Part shown: piece after piece, positions 26,711-35,971 of the stretch | How positions within the stretch are numbered: position 1 is the stretch's first letter | Layout of the letters: the number at the start of each line of letters is the position of its first letter | From: Flavobacterium sp. 5 | GTDB taxonomy: Bacteria; Bacteroidota; Bacteroidia; Flavobacteriales; Flavobacteriaceae | Length of the DNA: 64,000 bases | Direction of reading: 5' to 3' | Assembly: GCF_002813295.1 (NCBI RefSeq) | Contig: NZ_PHUE01000001.1 | Location: 744,001 to 808,000, forward strand | Notes under the pieces: model-generated | What the model was told of the DNA's origin: nothing | What the model saw: only the letters and a program-made list of their open reading frames with translations | The model's database searches: none | Translations under genes and position numbers: made by a program

Positions 26711-29116
26711 ATGAAAAGAAAAATGACTTTTAAGTTTTTGGAAACATTCTGGAGTGATATGAAATATTGCTTGCTTTCCAAAAGAAATAGTACTGAGTTA
26801 AATTTACAGAAATCATATAGAGAAACACAATTAGGCGGACAAAGGAGATTTAATAGAATCCTGCAAAGTTCATTGTGTTTATTTAGTCTTCTCTTGATTT
26901 TTTTATCAGGTTTCGCTTCTTGGGGACAGACAATTACTCTTACCAATGGAAGCAATGCTCAGGTCAATGCAAATGAATGGGCGGCTGTTTTAAATGCAGC
27001 ATCCATCACCAAGAAAGCTCTTGTGCATGATAACAACAACACTAATGATAGTCAGTTCACAACAGGATCCAAAGATGCCAGTATACTCCCAAGTGGATGG
27101 GAATGGACTAACGGTCAAACCAACAACAAAGGGGATATTTCTAATGCAGGTGCTGCAATTATTGGTGATTATCTATACTTTTTTGGAGACAGAGCTTCTA
27201 TTAATGGAGATGCCCAAATAGGTTTTTGGTTCTTCCTTAATAATGTTGCCTCTACAGGTGATGGGAAAAAAGCGAGTCCATTTACCGGGACACATGCTAT
27301 TGGAGATATTTTGATTTTGAGCAACTTCACAAATGGTGGTGGAACTAGTGGAGTCAGAGTCTACCAATGGGTTGGCATTGGGGGCGCTGGTGCTACAGAT
27401 GGACCTTTTAAACTTCTTCCCGTTTCAGTTGATGATAAAGCAATTGTAAATTCAGGACTGGTTACTGTTCCTACTGGGGTAACTATAGATGGTCAAACAT
27501 GGGCCTATAAAAATCCTGCTGAAGCCCAATATCCAATTGGCGCTTTCTTTTTAGGGCAAATCAAACTTAATGTAGCAGGCAGGGACATTGAAGGCTGTTT
27601 TTCAAGTTTTTTATTAGAAACAAGGAATTCACAGTCTATAGATGCTTCTTTACAGGATTTTGTAAATCACACCTTTGGAGGACACCCTGTACCACTTGTA
27701 TTGACTGGAAGCAGTATTTGCAGTGCAAGCCCAAATACAGGAACCATTACATCAACACCATCATCAGTAATTGGAATAAACTACCAGCTGTATCAAGATT
27801 CAACTCCTGGAGCCCCACCAGCACCAGTTACGGTACAATCTGCTAAAGCTGGTAATGGCTCACCATTAACCTGGTCTGGCTTAGCTTCTGGTACGGGATA
27901 TTATGTTATAAGTTCTGAATCAGATGATGCAACTTGTAATTCAACAAGCAATTCTGTAGATGTTACCATAACCCCTAATCCAACACCTTTAGTAGCCAAC
28001 CAGCCTGCATGTGTAGGCCAAACAGCAACTTTTAGTGTGACTAATTTAGTAGGAACCGGCTACACTTATCAATGGAAATTGGGAGCTAATGATATTCCAG
28101 GTGAAACAAACCCAACTTACACTACTGGTACATTAGCAATAGGCAACAACGGCAATGTGTATACAGCTGTAGTTACTAAAACTGGTACTAGTTGTACAGC
28201 ATCTGATCCAGGAACTCTAACAGTAAATCCTAATCCCACTGCCAGTGCAGGACTTGCTCCGCCAGCAGAATGTCCAGAAGTTGGTGGTAACGATTTCAAC
28301 TTAAGCGGAAGTTTTTCCAATGGAAATGCGCTATGGACAGTTAAAGCAGGATCAGCAACGAATACTGCTGTTGGCTCTGTATCAAGTGGTGGAACTACGG
28401 CTACTCCAATAGTACATGTAAATGGAGTTGGCTCAGTAACTTTTACATTAACAGTTACCAGCAACTACACTCCTTCTTGCGGGACTGCAACGAGTGAGGT
28501 TACAGTTACAGTTAATCCAGCAGCCATTACCCCATCATTAAAAATAATAGACCCGTCACTCTGCGGTACAAATCCAAATACAGGTAGTATCGAGGTGTGT
28601 AGCCCATCTGTGGGAACAAGCTACAAATTATACTTGAATAATGTTCTTTCAAATACAATTGTTGCTGCAGCAGGCACACCTGTAATTTTTAATGGACTTG
28701 GTGCGGGAATCAATCCAAGAATTGATGTTACAACTGGAGCAGGCTGTGCTGCCACAGCTAATTGCAATAACAGGGTAACTGATTGTCCAGCTCCAACTGG
28801 TAAAATTGCAGCCGCAACTTCAACAAAAGAAGTTTTAAAAAGTGATGATGCCAAAAAAGTAGGTTTTACAGTGTTTCCAGTTCCGTTCAAAGACCAACTC
28901 ACTGTTAGATACAATTTTGATTATTCATCTCAAGTATTAATTGAAGTATTTAATTCTCAAGGAAACAAAATACTATCAAAAAAAGAACCGAACAGTAATT
29001 TGAACAAAGAGGTTCAATTGAACCTTAATCGAAATGCTGAAAAAAATGAAATCTATTTTGTAAAAGTTACTACTGATAGAGAAAGCAGCGTCCAAAAAGT
29101 GATTTCATCAAGATAA
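26711..29116 (+). CDS. T9SS-secreted Ig-like repeat protein with type A sorting domain
   Basis: 801 aa. The signal hydrophobic stretch (SSLCLFSLLLIFLSGFASWG) is at about residues 54-73, after an unusually long, polar N-terminal extension. An N-terminal domain of about 250 residues follows (unrecognised, with GDYLYFFGDRASINGDAQIG). Then come three or more Ig/PKD-like Ser/Thr/Pro-rich modules with paired Cys (about 340-700), and a C-terminal type IX sorting domain (about 720-801: FTVFPVPFKDQLTVRYN, VLIEVFNSQGNKI, YFVKVTT). It is likely exported to the cell surface or medium; function may be adhesion. Base composition looks richer in G+C than its neighbours. Confidence 0.82.
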   Translation: MKRKMTFKFLETFWSDMKYCLLSKRNSTELNLQKSYRETQLGGQRRFNRILQSSLCLFSLLLIFLSGFASWGQTITLTNGSNAQVNANEWAAVLNAASITKKALVHDNNNTNDSQFTTGSKDASILPSGWEWTNGQTNNKGDISNAGAAIIGDYLYFFGDRASINGDAQIGFWFFLNNVASTGDGKKASPFTGTHAIGDILILSNFTNGGGTSGVRVYQWVGIGGAGATDGPFKLLPVSVDDKAIVNSGLVTVPTGVTIDGQTWAYKNPAEAQYPIGAFFLGQIKLNVAGRDIEGCFSSFLLETRNSQSIDASLQDFVNHTFGGHPVPLVLTGSSICSASPNTGTITSTPSSVIGINYQLYQDSTPGAPPAPVTVQSAKAGNGSPLTWSGLASGTGYYVISSESDDATCNSTSNSVDVTITPNPTPLVANQPACVGQTATFSVTNLVGTGYTYQWKLGANDIPGETNPTYTTGTLAIGNNGNVYTAVVTKTGTSCTASDPGTLTVNPNPTASAGLAPPAECPEVGGNDFNLSGSFSNGNALWTVKAGSATNTAVGSVSSGGTTATPIVHVNGVGSVTFTLTVTSNYTPSCGTATSEVTVTVNPAAITPSLKIIDPSLCGTNPNTGSIEVCSPSVGTSYKLYLNNVLSNTIVAAAGTPVIFNGLGAGINPRIDVTTGAGCAATANCNNRVTDCPAPTGKIAAATSTKEVLKSDDAKKVGFTVFPVPFKDQLTVRYNFDYSSQVLIEVFNSQGNKILSKKEPNSNLNKEVQLNLNRNAEKNEIYFVKVTTDRESSVQKVISSR

Positions 29117-29136
29117 ACATGAACTAATTTTAATTG

Positions 29137-29168
29137 AAAACATCCGCAACAAACGGGTGTTTTTTTTG
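29137..29168 (+). terminator. Terminator of the T9SS protein gene
   Basis: The stem AACATCCG / CGGGTGTT is followed by a T-run. Confidence 0.85.
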
Positions 29169-29325
29169 CATTATTTAAAAGATGTATATACTAATTGACT
29201 AATATTATTAGCCATTTAATCTTACCCATTTAAAATATAAAAAAAAAGATATGAGCCATTAAACTAAAAACCCATTACCGAACACTTAGTGATACAAATG
29301 GATAAATCGTCTTTTGACTAGCTAA

Positions 29326-29403
29326 TACAGAGTAGATAAAATTGGAAAAAAGAGAGCCAAAGAAAAAACAGAAGATCTTCCGTTGGCAATTCAGGAAATG
29401 TAG
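29326..29403 (+). pseudogene. Remnant: duplicated 3' end of the MFS gene
   Basis: By my alignment 69 of 78 bases match the end of the MFS gene at 24927-26201 (its last 25 codons and stop). The reading YRVDKIGKKRAKEKTEDL is intact with conservative changes (L/I, SF/PL, V/M), but nothing upstream of 29326 matches. It is a gene remnant from a lost paralogue or from recombination, not a functional gene. Confidence 0.85.
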
Positions 29404-29489
29404 AATACTAAATTTAATTTTTTATTTACAAATTAAACCTTTAATCTTTAAAATTATCCAATAGCTAACTAACCGTAAAACCATAGCTT

Positions 29490-30536
29490 ATGAAAGTTAT
29501 TTTACAACTTCTTTTAACTGTATTTCTTATTTCTTCATGTTCCAAAAACGATCCAGAACCGACCACACCTTCTAATGTTGATGATGATTTAGCTGGCCCT
29601 ATTTCACGTCCACAAAGCGGATATGGTGCTGATGGAAAATATACTGTAGCAAAGGTATCGTTCCCAAGTCCATTATATAATGGAAAAAATGTAACTATAT
29701 TTTATCCAAAGGAGATAAATTCTCCAAGGCCTACGATATTTTATTCGCATCCCTATGGTGGTGAAGAAAGTAGCTACAATATTGGATTATATGAATTTAT
29801 AGCAAAAAAAGGATATGTTGTTGTTTTTGCCCCATATCCAACAACAGGCGTGACCATAGACGAGCGATACAGTACTTTGTGGGAAAGCTTTAAAAAAGCG
29901 GTAACAGATTATCCAAATATAATTGATACTTCTAAAGTTGGGTTTATGGGTCATTCCTTTGGAGGAGGAGCTTCTTTTGCTTTAGCACATAAAGGATTTA
30001 TCGACGAAGGCTGGGGAGAAAACGGTCGTTTTATTTTTACAATGGCGCAGTGGTATGCACACCAAATCACAGACGAAGATTTACAAAGTTTTCCAGCAAA
30101 TACAAAATTAATTACGCAAGTATATGATGATGATGTAACCAATGACCATAGGCTAGCTATTGATATTTTCAAAAATATCAATATTTCAAATTCAGAAAAA
30201 GATTTTATTTTAATAAAAAAGAGTGTACTCCCAACTTATACCTATACTGCCGAACATACTTTACCCAATACCCAAACAGCATTTGACGCCTATGATTACT
30301 ACGGTATTTACCGTCTTTTGGACGCGCTTATCGACTACAGTTTTAATGGAAGTGCTGCTGGTAAAAATGTTGCATTAGGAAATGGTTCAGCTGAACAGAT
30401 TACAATGCCAAGTTATAACGGACAAGCATTATCACCATTAGAAGTTACTGATAATCCAACTCCTGCTTACGCTCAAAGCAAATACCAATTTCAATGTAGT
30501 TCAATTAATAATCCCCGTATTGGGAATTGCAAATAA
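29490..30536 (+). CDS. Lipoprotein alpha/beta hydrolase (dienelactone-hydrolase / PETase-like)
   Basis: 348 aa. The lipoprotein signal MKVILQLLLTVFLISSC places C17 as the lipidated residue, so it is membrane- or surface-anchored. The hydrolase core has the SHPYGGEESS oxyanion segment (86-95), nucleophile elbow GHSFGGG (S156), acidic D213-D215 and H256 in AEHTLPN. The GHSFGGG elbow and overall order recall the chlorophyllase / polyester-hydrolase branch. Polyester activity is only a possibility; the natural substrate is unknown. Four Cys lie near the C-terminal half and end, two of which could pair. Confidence 0.82.
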   Translation: MKVILQLLLTVFLISSCSKNDPEPTTPSNVDDDLAGPISRPQSGYGADGKYTVAKVSFPSPLYNGKNVTIFYPKEINSPRPTIFYSHPYGGEESSYNIGLYEFIAKKGYVVVFAPYPTTGVTIDERYSTLWESFKKAVTDYPNIIDTSKVGFMGHSFGGGASFALAHKGFIDEGWGENGRFIFTMAQWYAHQITDEDLQSFPANTKLITQVYDDDVTNDHRLAIDIFKNINISNSEKDFILIKKSVLPTYTYTAEHTLPNTQTAFDAYDYYGIYRLLDALIDYSFNGSAAGKNVALGNGSAEQITMPSYNGQALSPLEVTDNPTPAYAQSKYQFQCSSINNPRIGNCK

Positions 30537-30576
30537 TTATATAAGTCAAGCTAAAAGCTAATTACAAATCATATAT

Positions 30577-30622
30577 AAACCATTTTGTCAAAATTGTTGT
30601 TTTGACAAAATGGTTTTGTTTT
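30577..30622 (+). terminator. Terminator of the lipoprotein hydrolase gene
   Basis: A perfect 17-bp stem (30577-30593 with 30600-30616) with loop TTGTTG is followed by a T-rich stretch. Confidence 0.9.
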
Positions 30623-30721
30623 ATCCAAATTCTCATGTTCTGATATTAACGATAGATTAACACATCTTAAGTACGAATTTAATTGCAATCTATTGATATT
30701 TGCAAAATCAAAACCAAAAAA

Positions 30722-33124
30722 ATGATTATAAAGAAAGTTATTTACATTTCCTTGTTATTGCTCTTTTCCTTTCCTGTTTTCTCACAAGAGGCAAAAAATG
30801 ACGAAACGCACAAACAAAAATTTACTCTTAGCGGAATCATATCGGATTCTAACAGTAATGAAACCTTAATTGGTGTGAATGTTTTAATACCAGAATTAAA
30901 AGTAGGCGCTATGACAAATGAGTATGGTTTCTACTCCATAACACTGCCTGCAGGGAACTATAAAATTCAGATTACATCAATGGGATTTGAAACTATCGAA
31001 GAAACTATTGAATTGAATAAAAACTCAAAAAAGAATTTCAAATTAACTGGCAACGAAAATCTTTTACAGGAAGTAGTTATTAGTACTGAAAAGACAACAG
31101 CCAACATACGAAAACCTGAAATGAGTGTTAACAAACTATCTATTTCGGCTATCAAAAAAATGCCTGTTGTAATGGGAGAAGTTGATGTTATAAAATCTAT
31201 ATTATTTCTGCCTGGAGTTACCAATGCTGGTGAAGGACAATCTGGTTTTAACGTTCGTGGTGGTGGTGCTGATCAAAATTTAATCCTTTTGGACGAAGCA
31301 ATGATTTTTAACTCATCTCACGTTTTTGGATTTTTCTCTGTATTTAACCCCGATGCTATAAAAGATTTAAAATTATACAAAGGCGGAATTCCTTCTAAAT
31401 ATGGTGGACGAGCTTCTTCTGTATTAGATATTTATCAAAAAGACGGGAATAGTAATGATTTCCACATGAATGGAGGAATTGGATTAATTACCAGCCGAAT
31501 TCTTGCCGAAGGACCAATTGTGAAAGACAAAGGATCTTTCTTAATTGGAGGTCGTGCTTCCTATGCGCATTTGTTTCTAAAATTGGCGAATAACGACAAC
31601 TCAGCCTATTTTTATGATTTAAATACAAAGCTGAATTACAAACTCAACACTAATAATAGTTTATTCCTTTCTGGTTATTTTGGTCGGGATGTCTTTTCTT
31701 TAAATGAAACTTTTGCTAATACGTATGGAAACGCAACATTAAATTTGAGATGGAATCATCTTTTTAATGATAAAATATTCTCGAATTTATCTCTTATATA
31801 TAGTGATTATTATTACGGGCTAACACTTGATTTCCTTGGGTTTAACTGGAATTCAGGAATTAGAAATTACAATTTAAAATATGATTTTAAGCATTACCTA
31901 TCTAATAACTTAAAACTTAACTACGGATTTAACTCTACTTATTATGATTTCAATCCAGGAACAATTGATCCAAGTGGTTCTAATTCTAGTGTTAACTTTA
32001 AACAATTAGAAAAGAAATATGCGTTTGAAAATGGTATTTACGTAGAAGCAGAACAAATTATAACCGATAAATTGGCTATCAACTACGGAATACGATATAG
32101 TCTTTTTAACCGATTAGGAAGTTCTACAGTTAATTTATACGAAAATAATCAACCTGTAGCTTACGATTCCGAATTAAAAATTTACGAAAAAGGAACTCCA
32201 ATCGGAACTACTTTTTACAAAAAAAACAAAAGTATTGCTAGTTTTGACAACTTTGAACCTCGCCTTTCTGTAGCTTACGAATTAAGTCAAAACCAATCGG
32301 TTAAAGCTAGTTATAACCGCATGGTGCAATACCTGCAATTGGTATCTAACACAGCATCTCCAACCCCAATAGATATTTGGACCCCAAGTGATAACTACAT
32401 CAAGCCACAAATTGCAGATCAAGTAGCGGTGGGATATTTTAATAATTTTGCATCCAATGAATACACTTTAGAAGTGGAAAGTTTTTACAAGAAAATTAAA
32501 AACCGAATGGATTACATAGATGGTGCCAATTTAATTGCCAACGAAGCCATCGAACAAGTAGTTCTTAATGGAGAAATGCGCTCGTATGGTTTAGAGATAT
32601 TACTGCGAAAAAACACAGGGAAATTCAATGGTTGGATTGCTTATACTTTATCAAAATCACAACAAAGAACACCTGGAAGAACTCCAGACGAAATAGGTAT
32701 CAATAATGGCGAATGGTATCGTTCTGCTTATGATAAAACACACAATTTAGCCTTTACAGGAAATTACACTTTAAGCCCAAAATGGAATTTTGGAGGAAAC
32801 TTCACTTTCCAATCAGGTCAACCTGTAACCTTTCCAAATGGAAAGTATGTTTATCAAGATATTAAAGTGCCGAATTATGGCGAACGAAATGCAAGCAGCC
32901 TTCCATTATATCACCATTTAGATGTATCAGCTACTTATACACCAAAACCGCTTAAAAAGAAAGGATGGCAAGGCGAATGGGTTTTTAGCATTTATAATGT
33001 TTATAATAGAAAAAATGCCGCCTCTATTAGCTTCAGAGAAAATGTAGACACAGGAGCAAACGAAGCTGTAAAACTATCCATTTTTGGAGCAGTTCCATCT
33101 GTTTCATATAATTTTAAATTCTAA
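30722..33124 (+). CDS. TonB-dependent outer-membrane receptor with N-terminal carboxypeptidase-regulatory-like domain
   Basis: 800 aa from the ATG at 30722, which gives the signal peptide MIIKKVIYISLLLLFSFPVF. An upstream in-frame TTG at 30683 would spoil it. A CarboxypepD_reg-like beta-sandwich follows (about 35-110, TLSGIISDSNSNETLIGVNV), then a plug domain (GFNVRGGGADQNLILLDEAM) and a 22-strand barrel ending YNFKF with aromatic terminus. It imports an unidentified ligand with TonB energy. It is the first gene of an operon with the DUF4249 lipoprotein 4 bp downstream, a pairing frequent in Bacteroidota. Confidence 0.93.
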   Translation: MIIKKVIYISLLLLFSFPVFSQEAKNDETHKQKFTLSGIISDSNSNETLIGVNVLIPELKVGAMTNEYGFYSITLPAGNYKIQITSMGFETIEETIELNKNSKKNFKLTGNENLLQEVVISTEKTTANIRKPEMSVNKLSISAIKKMPVVMGEVDVIKSILFLPGVTNAGEGQSGFNVRGGGADQNLILLDEAMIFNSSHVFGFFSVFNPDAIKDLKLYKGGIPSKYGGRASSVLDIYQKDGNSNDFHMNGGIGLITSRILAEGPIVKDKGSFLIGGRASYAHLFLKLANNDNSAYFYDLNTKLNYKLNTNNSLFLSGYFGRDVFSLNETFANTYGNATLNLRWNHLFNDKIFSNLSLIYSDYYYGLTLDFLGFNWNSGIRNYNLKYDFKHYLSNNLKLNYGFNSTYYDFNPGTIDPSGSNSSVNFKQLEKKYAFENGIYVEAEQIITDKLAINYGIRYSLFNRLGSSTVNLYENNQPVAYDSELKIYEKGTPIGTTFYKKNKSIASFDNFEPRLSVAYELSQNQSVKASYNRMVQYLQLVSNTASPTPIDIWTPSDNYIKPQIADQVAVGYFNNFASNEYTLEVESFYKKIKNRMDYIDGANLIANEAIEQVVLNGEMRSYGLEILLRKNTGKFNGWIAYTLSKSQQRTPGRTPDEIGINNGEWYRSAYDKTHNLAFTGNYTLSPKWNFGGNFTFQSGQPVTFPNGKYVYQDIKVPNYGERNASSLPLYHHLDVSATYTPKPLKKKGWQGEWVFSIYNVYNRKNAASISFRENVDTGANEAVKLSIFGAVPSVSYNFKF

Positions 33125-33128
33125 TACC

Positions 33129-33965
33129 ATGAAAAACATAAAACTCTTTATAATACTACTAATTACTTCTTTATCTATTGTAAGTTGCGAAGATGTTATC
33201 AATGTCGATTTAGACACAGCACCTCCAAAATTAGTTATAGATGCTTCAATCAAATGGGAAAAAGAAACCACAGGAAACATTCAAAAAATTAAACTAACAA
33301 CCACAACCGATTATTATTCGAATACTATCCCTGTAGCGACAGGGGCTACTGTTACTGTTACCAACACAACATTAGGAACTCCAGTTACTTTTCAATTTAT
33401 CGAAGACGGACAAACAGGAGAATATATTTGCAACAATTTCAACCCAATTATCAATAATGACTATGCTCTTACTGTAGTTTATAAAGGTCAAACGTACACC
33501 TCAACTTCTAAGTTTATGGCTTCACCAGTAATAGCATCTACTGAGCAATCTGTAAAACCTGGAATTGAAGGCAAAGATGTTTATGAAATTAAATTTTATT
33601 GGCAAGACAACGGAGCCGAGGATAACTTTTATCTTGTAGGAGCCAAAAATGCTAACGTATCCTATCCTGAATATGGAGTACTTACTGACGAATTTTATCA
33701 AGGCAATCAAATGTTTGCTTTCTATCGAGACGACAAAATCAAAAAAGGGGATGTTTTAGAATTCAGTATACAAGGAATCACGGAACAATACAATAATTAC
33801 ATGAATAAGTTACTTAACATTGCTGGCTCCGATGGAGGAAACCCTTTTTCGGCCCCACCAGCTACCTTAAGAGGAAACATTGTAAATCAAACCAATCCAG
33901 ATGATTATCCATTGGGCTTTTTCCATCTTTCTGAAATAGATTCTGATACCTATACTATTCAGTAG
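33129..33965 (+). CDS. DUF4249 family lipoprotein
   Basis: 278 aa from the ATG at 33129 (an upstream in-frame start inside the receptor gene is unlikely). The lipoprotein signal ends LSIVSC, with C20 lipidated. The start EDVINVDLDTAPPKLVIDASI and beta-rich body match DUF4249, whose genes commonly follow a TonB receptor. It probably sits on the outer membrane and helps capture the receptor's ligand, comparable in position to SusD, but this is inferred from context. Confidence 0.9.
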   Translation: MKNIKLFIILLITSLSIVSCEDVINVDLDTAPPKLVIDASIKWEKETTGNIQKIKLTTTTDYYSNTIPVATGATVTVTNTTLGTPVTFQFIEDGQTGEYICNNFNPIINNDYALTVVYKGQTYTSTSKFMASPVIASTEQSVKPGIEGKDVYEIKFYWQDNGAEDNFYLVGAKNANVSYPEYGVLTDEFYQGNQMFAFYRDDKIKKGDVLEFSIQGITEQYNNYMNKLLNIAGSDGGNPFSAPPATLRGNIVNQTNPDDYPLGFFHLSEIDSDTYTIQ

Positions 33966-33980
33966 TTACACTAAAAAATT

Positions 33981-34063
33981 GCGAATTATCAATTATGAAT
34001 TACGAATCAAGAAACACTATCTTTGACTACTAATTCATAATTGTCAATTCATAATTCGTAATT
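33981..34063. repeat. Inverted AT-rich repeat around the thiN promoter
   Basis: The left segment (33981-34008), read in reverse complement, matches the right segment (34031-34063) over about 20 bp with two mismatches (TAATTCATAATTG core). The -7 box at 34018-34025 lies between the arms. Confidence 0.65.
34018..34025 (+). promoter_or_regulatory. Putative -7 box (TATCTTTG) of thiN
   Basis: It matches TAnnTTTG, 42 nt before the thiN ATG. Confidence 0.5.
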
Positions 34064-34067
34064 AAAT

Positions 34068-34730
34068 ATGTCTTCACACCATATCGTTCGCGACGACCAA
34101 GAACCAGCTTTAATTATTGCCAACGGTGCCGCTTGTAATCCCGAATTATTAGGACAACTACTTGAATGGTCTCCATTGGTAATCGTACTCGATTCGGCAA
34201 TAGAACGAGTATTGGAATTGGGAATTAAAGTCGATGTATTACTAGGTGATTTCGATCGTGGATTTGACCCGGAAATTTACAAAGCAAAACAATATCCAAT
34301 AGAAATTGTACATACTCCAGACCAAGACAAAACCGACTTGGAAAAAGCTTTTGAATACCTCATCGAAAGACAAATTCCAGCAGCAAATGTTGTTTGGGCC
34401 ACAGGAAAACGTGCCGATCATACCATTACCAATCTTACAAATATTGTTCGCTATCGTGATCTACTAAAAATTGTAATTCTCGACGACCATTCCAAAATAT
34501 TCTTGCTTCCCAATACGTTTGAAAAATGGTATACCGCTGGTACTCCAATTTCATTAATTCCAGTTGGAGTTGTAAACGGAATCAATTCCAAAAACTTAGT
34601 TTATCCTTTAGAAAATGACACCCTCACTATTGGATACCGAACAGGAAGCAGCAATGAAGTTGTCCAAGATGGACTAGTAAAACTAACCTATACAGATGGG
34701 GATTTATTATTAATGGAATGTATGGATTAA
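34068..34730 (+). CDS. thiN: Thiamine pyrophosphokinase
   Basis: 220 aa, normal length. The catalytic motifs are LGDFDR (59-64), HTPDQDKTDLEKA (82-94) and GKRADHTITNL (113-123), with the C-terminal thiamin-binding beta region. It transfers pyrophosphate from ATP to thiamine to form thiamine diphosphate in the cytoplasm, a salvage function. It is monocistronic with a bidirectional terminator. No thiamine riboswitch was seen in the 102-bp upstream region. Confidence 0.95.
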   Translation: MSSHHIVRDDQEPALIIANGAACNPELLGQLLEWSPLVIVLDSAIERVLELGIKVDVLLGDFDRGFDPEIYKAKQYPIEIVHTPDQDKTDLEKAFEYLIERQIPAANVVWATGKRADHTITNLTNIVRYRDLLKIVILDDHSKIFLLPNTFEKWYTAGTPISLIPVGVVNGINSKNLVYPLENDTLTIGYRTGSSNEVVQDGLVKLTYTDGDLLLMECMD

Positions 34731-34766
34731 CATTTTCAGAGCAGTATTACGATCATTTTATTACAT

Positions 34767-34806
34767 AAAAAAACCTCGTTTTAGTTATCTAAAACGAGGT
34801 TTTTTC
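34767..34806. terminator. Bidirectional terminator
   Basis: The stem AAAAAACCTCGTTTTA / TAAAACGAGGTTTTTT with a short loop lies between convergent genes. Confidence 0.93.
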
Positions 34807-34821
34807 TTTATTAACTTAAAA

Positions 34822-35418
34822 TCATTCCTTAACCAATACAATTGTAGCCTTGTATCCAGTACCCACATTCCATGGCTGACTCGTAATAGCAGTTCCTTTA
34901 TCATCATAAACCTCAAATTGAGCCGTATTTGGTGACGCAAAACCTTCATTCAAAGCTTCAAAATCAATTTTATTAATTCCTGGAACTAAATTTATTTTGA
35001 ACTCTTTAAAGGTTCCATCCAAACGAACTTCAGCTTCAATCACCTTATCATTCAGATATATTTTAATTTTATCACCATCTACAAAAGCAGCGTCCCGAAA
35101 ACGAACTGTAGAGGCAAAAGTTTTTGTTTTAAAACTTCCTAAATACTGGTTTCGTCTATAATAAATTCCTACCGAATCCTTTGGCTCTTTGTATAAACTT
35201 CTATTTTTAAAAAGTTCTTCCGGATTAATTTCAAAAGGATCTGGCTTTTTCTCAACAACAGGCAGCTCTATTTTTGGCTTGATTTCTTCGGGCGGATTAG
35301 CCTTTTTAATATCCATCTTTTTATTTGGAATGGCAATACTTTTAGTATTGAATTCCTCCTGCGCATATCCTTGCAAGGAAATACCTGTAAGCATTATTAA
35401 AAACAAAATTGTTTTCAT
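34822..35418 (-). CDS. Hypothetical secreted protein with C-terminal beta domain
   Basis: 198 aa, function not recognised. Signal peptide MKTILFLIMLTGISLQGYAQ, then a Pro/Lys/Glu-rich spacer (about 20-75), then a compact beta-rich domain (about 80-198) with YLGSFKTKTFASTVRFRDAA, DGDKIKIYLNDKVIEAEV and GINKIDFEALNEG, which looks like an immunoglobulin-like sandwich. Similar proteins occur in other Flavobacteria. Likely periplasmic or outer-membrane associated. Confidence 0.7.
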   Translation of the reverse strand: MKTILFLIMLTGISLQGYAQEEFNTKSIAIPNKKMDIKKANPPEEIKPKIELPVVEKKPDPFEINPEELFKNRSLYKEPKDSVGIYYRRNQYLGSFKTKTFASTVRFRDAAFVDGDKIKIYLNDKVIEAEVRLDGTFKEFKINLVPGINKIDFEALNEGFASPNTAQFEVYDDKGTAITSQPWNVGTGYKATIVLVKE

Positions 35419-35551
35419 ATCATCTAAACTTTAAAAAATTAAAACCTCTATATATAAAACATTCAATTATACTATTTATTGTATTTATAGGACCATGATT
35501 ACCACAAAACACTCATTCGTAATTTATAACTACAATAAATAAAGAGTATCA

Positions 35552-35651
35552 TTTTTTGGAGCTAATCCCGCTTTCGCCTTTATCTTTTTATCTCGATTGT
35601 CATCGATATAAAAAGGATATCGGCTCTATCGGGGCTAGGGCATTTGGTTTC
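35552..35651 (-). ncRNA. Flavo-1-like structured RNA repeat, copy 3 of 5
   Basis: On the minus strand it runs from GAAACCAAATGCCCTAGCC to GCGGGATTAGCTCC plus A-run. The central stem pairs CTTTTTATATCGAT with ATCGAGATAAAAAG around a GACA loop, with one A-G mismatch. It is nearly identical to copy 4, which lies on the other side of the M20 gene in the same orientation. The rest of the 35419-35971 gap shows no gene. Confidence 0.65.
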
Positions 35652-35971
35652 AAAAAACAATATTTTAATTATAAAAAAACCATTTTAGTAAACAAACTAC
35701 ACTAATAATATTTTTAACAAAAAAGACAACAAACACACTTTACTTAACAAATTAAATCCTATTTTTGGGAAAACAATTGTTTTTTCGCAATACAAATGGC
35801 TAAAATCAGGATTTTAAATATTCTTAAATTTTAAATAAATAGTCCCTAATTAAGAGTTTTTCAAGACAAACTGAGGCATCATAAATTGAACCATTAAAGA
35901 AAAAATTAGCAGAAATAATAAAAGGTGAAACCAAAAAACCATAAATAATAAACGAGATAAAATATTCCTAA

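Noticed and set aside
28117..28464. 115-codon minus-strand ORF inside the T9SS protein gene
   Set aside because: Antisense shadow of the Ig-like repeat region; no start context or domain.
30683..30721. TTG start for the TonB receptor
   Set aside because: The extra 13 residues are polar and would precede a clean signal peptide that begins at the ATG at 30722.
33084..33128. Longer DUF4249 ORF starting inside the TonB receptor gene
   Set aside because: The ATG at 33129 gives a proper lipoprotein signal; the extension would lie over the receptor's conserved C-terminus.
33967..34067. Thiamine (TPP) riboswitch before thiN
   Set aside because: I see no CUGAGA-type core or stem arrangement; the region is AT-rich inverted repeats.
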